From the NCBI GenBank assembly GCA_900102115.1, contig FNAW01000005.1, positions 1-64,000 on the forward strand: a DNA stretch of 64,000 nt, read 5' to 3'. Every line of letters begins with the position of its first letter. Positions within the stretch are counted from its first letter, which is position 1. Source of the stretch: Blastococcus fimeti (GTDB taxonomy: Bacteria; Actinomycetota; Actinomycetes; Mycobacteriales; Geodermatophilaceae). The notes below the pieces were generated by a model. The model was not told the origin of the DNA. It saw nothing but the letters and a program-made list of their open reading frames with translations, and searched no databases. Positions 63,110 through 64,000 of the stretch are shown here, piece by piece. The position numbers and the translations under genes were made by a program.

Positions 63110-64000
63110 ATGACCAACGCCATCGAGGCCTCCGGCCTCACCATGCGGTTCGGGTCGACGCAGGCGCTCGCCGGCGTCGACCTGGCCGCCCGCGAGGGCA
63201 CCGTCCTCGGCGTGCTCGGCCCGAACGGAGCGGGCAAGACCACCGCCGTCCGCATCCTCGCCACGCTGCTGCGTCCCGACTCGGGCACCGCCCGGGTCGC
63301 CGGCTTCGACGTCGTCCGGCAGCCCGCCCAGGTGCGCGCCCGCATCGGGCTGACCGGCCAGTACGCCTCGGTCGACGAGGACCTGACCGGCACCCAGAAC
63401 CTGCTGCTCATCGGCCAGCTGCTCGGCTTCTCCACCCGCGAGTCGCGCAGCCGGGCCGTCGAGCTGCTCGAGTGGTTCGACCTCACCGACTCCGCCGGCC
63501 GCACGGCGAAGACCTACAGCGGCGGCATGCGCCGCCGGCTGGACCTGGCCGCCAGCCTCGTGGGCCGCCCGTCGGTGATCTACCTCGACGAGCCGACCAC
63601 CGGCCTGGACCCGGCCAAGCGCGAGGAGATGTGGGACGTCGTCCGCCGCGTCGTGGGCGAGGGCGCCACCGTGCTGCTCACCACCCAGTACCTCGAGGAG
63701 GCCGACGCCCTGGCCGACGAGATCACCGTCATCGATTCCGGCCGGGTCATCGCCCACGACACCCCCGACGGGCTCAAGCACCACGTCGGCGGTCAGCGGC
63801 TGCGGGTGCGCCCCACCGATCCGGCCCGGGTCGACGAGGTCCGTGCGCTGCTCCTGGCGCTGACCGGGGTGGGGTCGGAGACCTCGACCCGCGGCGAGGT
63901 CACCTGCCGGGTCGACGACGACTCGCTCCTGCCCGCCCTCGTCGGGCGCCTGCAGGACGACGGCATCGCGGTCAGCGAGCTCTCGCTCCACCTGCCCAGC
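63110..64000 (+). CDS. DrrA-type (daunorubicin-resistance) ABC ATPase, cut by the window end
   Basis: 297 codons are present without a stop. AIEASGLTMRFGSTQALAGVD opens the domain in two parts (AIEASGLTMRFG, STQALAGVD). Walker A GPNGAGKTTAVRIL, signature YSGGMRRRLDLAASL, Walker B VIYLDEPTTGLDPAKREEM and H-loop TTQYLEEADALADE are intact. The C-terminal DrrA-specific region begins HVGGQRLRVRPTDP. It energises a drug or lipid exporter whose permease should follow beyond 64000. ATG 63110 with AAGGGAG 9 bases upstream. Confidence 0.94.
   Translation, partial: MTNAIEASGLTMRFGSTQALAGVDLAAREGTVLGVLGPNGAGKTTAVRILATLLRPDSGTARVAGFDVVRQPAQVRARIGLTGQYASVDEDLTGTQNLLLIGQLLGFSTRESRSRAVELLEWFDLTDSAGRTAKTYSGGMRRRLDLAASLVGRPSVIYLDEPTTGLDPAKREEMWDVVRRVVGEGATVLLTTQYLEEADALADEITVIDSGRVIAHDTPDGLKHHVGGQRLRVRPTDPARVDEVRALLLALTGVGSETSTRGEVTCRVDDDSLLPALVGRLQDDGIAVSELSLHLPS

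Overview
This is a stretch of chromosome from a high-GC actinobacterium. Base composition, frequent GTG starts, 4-base GTGA/ATGA gene overlaps, a mycothiol gene (mshB), a mycobacterial-type succinate dehydrogenase and gene orders such as mshB ... fdxA-dapC and dapE-LOG-DivIVA ... tag all point that way. I would guess Geodermatophilaceae (Blastococcus/Geodermatophilus/Modestobacter-like), but that is inference from gene content and not from a marker gene. I found no rRNA, tRNA, CRISPR array, insertion sequence, integrase or phage gene. The window reads as ordinary core and shell chromosome.

Layout. 1-3 kb: an acyltransferase cut by the window edge, selO, a PspC-like protein and a gamma-carbonic anhydrase-like protein. 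3-6.4 kb: a first succinate dehydrogenase (sdhC-A-B, minus strand) of the mycobacterial Sdh1 type, with a CHSCRH motif in its membrane anchor. 6.6-14.3 kb: small housekeeping and unknown genes, including a tandem pair of MmcQ/YjbR genes and a membrane GGDEF-EAL protein. 14.3-17.9 kb: a second succinate dehydrogenase (sdhC-A-B, minus), facing a molybdopterin oxidoreductase/flavoreductase pair across a region with a possible iron box. 19.4-23 kb: an ABC exporter, histidine kinase and response regulator operon, every junction a 4-base overlap. 23-28.9 kb: large catalase, an inositol-phosphatase-like protein, an FNT channel and a second ABC exporter. 29-33.5 kb: trmO, a HipA-like kinase with DUF3037 partner, and a secreted repeat protein.

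33.7-38.7 kb is a sulfur region. sirA, a 58-residue zinc ribbon and cysH overlap by 4 bases each. They are preceded by a 30-codon leader peptide of the RLH-DL-RVSSAAC type and by cysC. A cysteine-free Rrf2 regulator and an SRPBCC-NUDIX fusion protein follow. 38.7-39.9 kb: a DUF559 gene bracketed by four related hairpins, and a CsbD-like gene. 40.3-46.1 kb: a complete peptide ABC importer. 46.1-49.7 kb: mshB, a membrane protein, a GNAT enzyme, ferredoxin and dapC. 49.7-54.3 kb: a regulator/VOC pair, a UvrA-like ATPase and others. 54.4-63 kb: dapD and dapE divergent over 52 bp, LOG protein, tag, DUF3117, M17 aminopeptidase and an unknown Rossmann protein. The window ends inside a DrrA-like ABC ATPase.

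Two features cut across the window. First, nine genes have a perfect TANNNT hexamer 6-7 bases before the start codon, which suggests leaderless transcripts and helps to fix starts. Second, long perfect GC-rich hairpins without U-tracts mark gene ends. The most interesting single element is the sirA leader peptide with its downstream hairpins, a probable cysteine-responsive attenuator. No clearly new multi-gene system is visible. The best candidates for new biology are the HipA-like/DUF3037 pair, the SRPBCC-NUDIX fusion, the DPINGT phosphatase, the hairpin-bracketed DUF559 gene and the 489-residue Rossmann protein.
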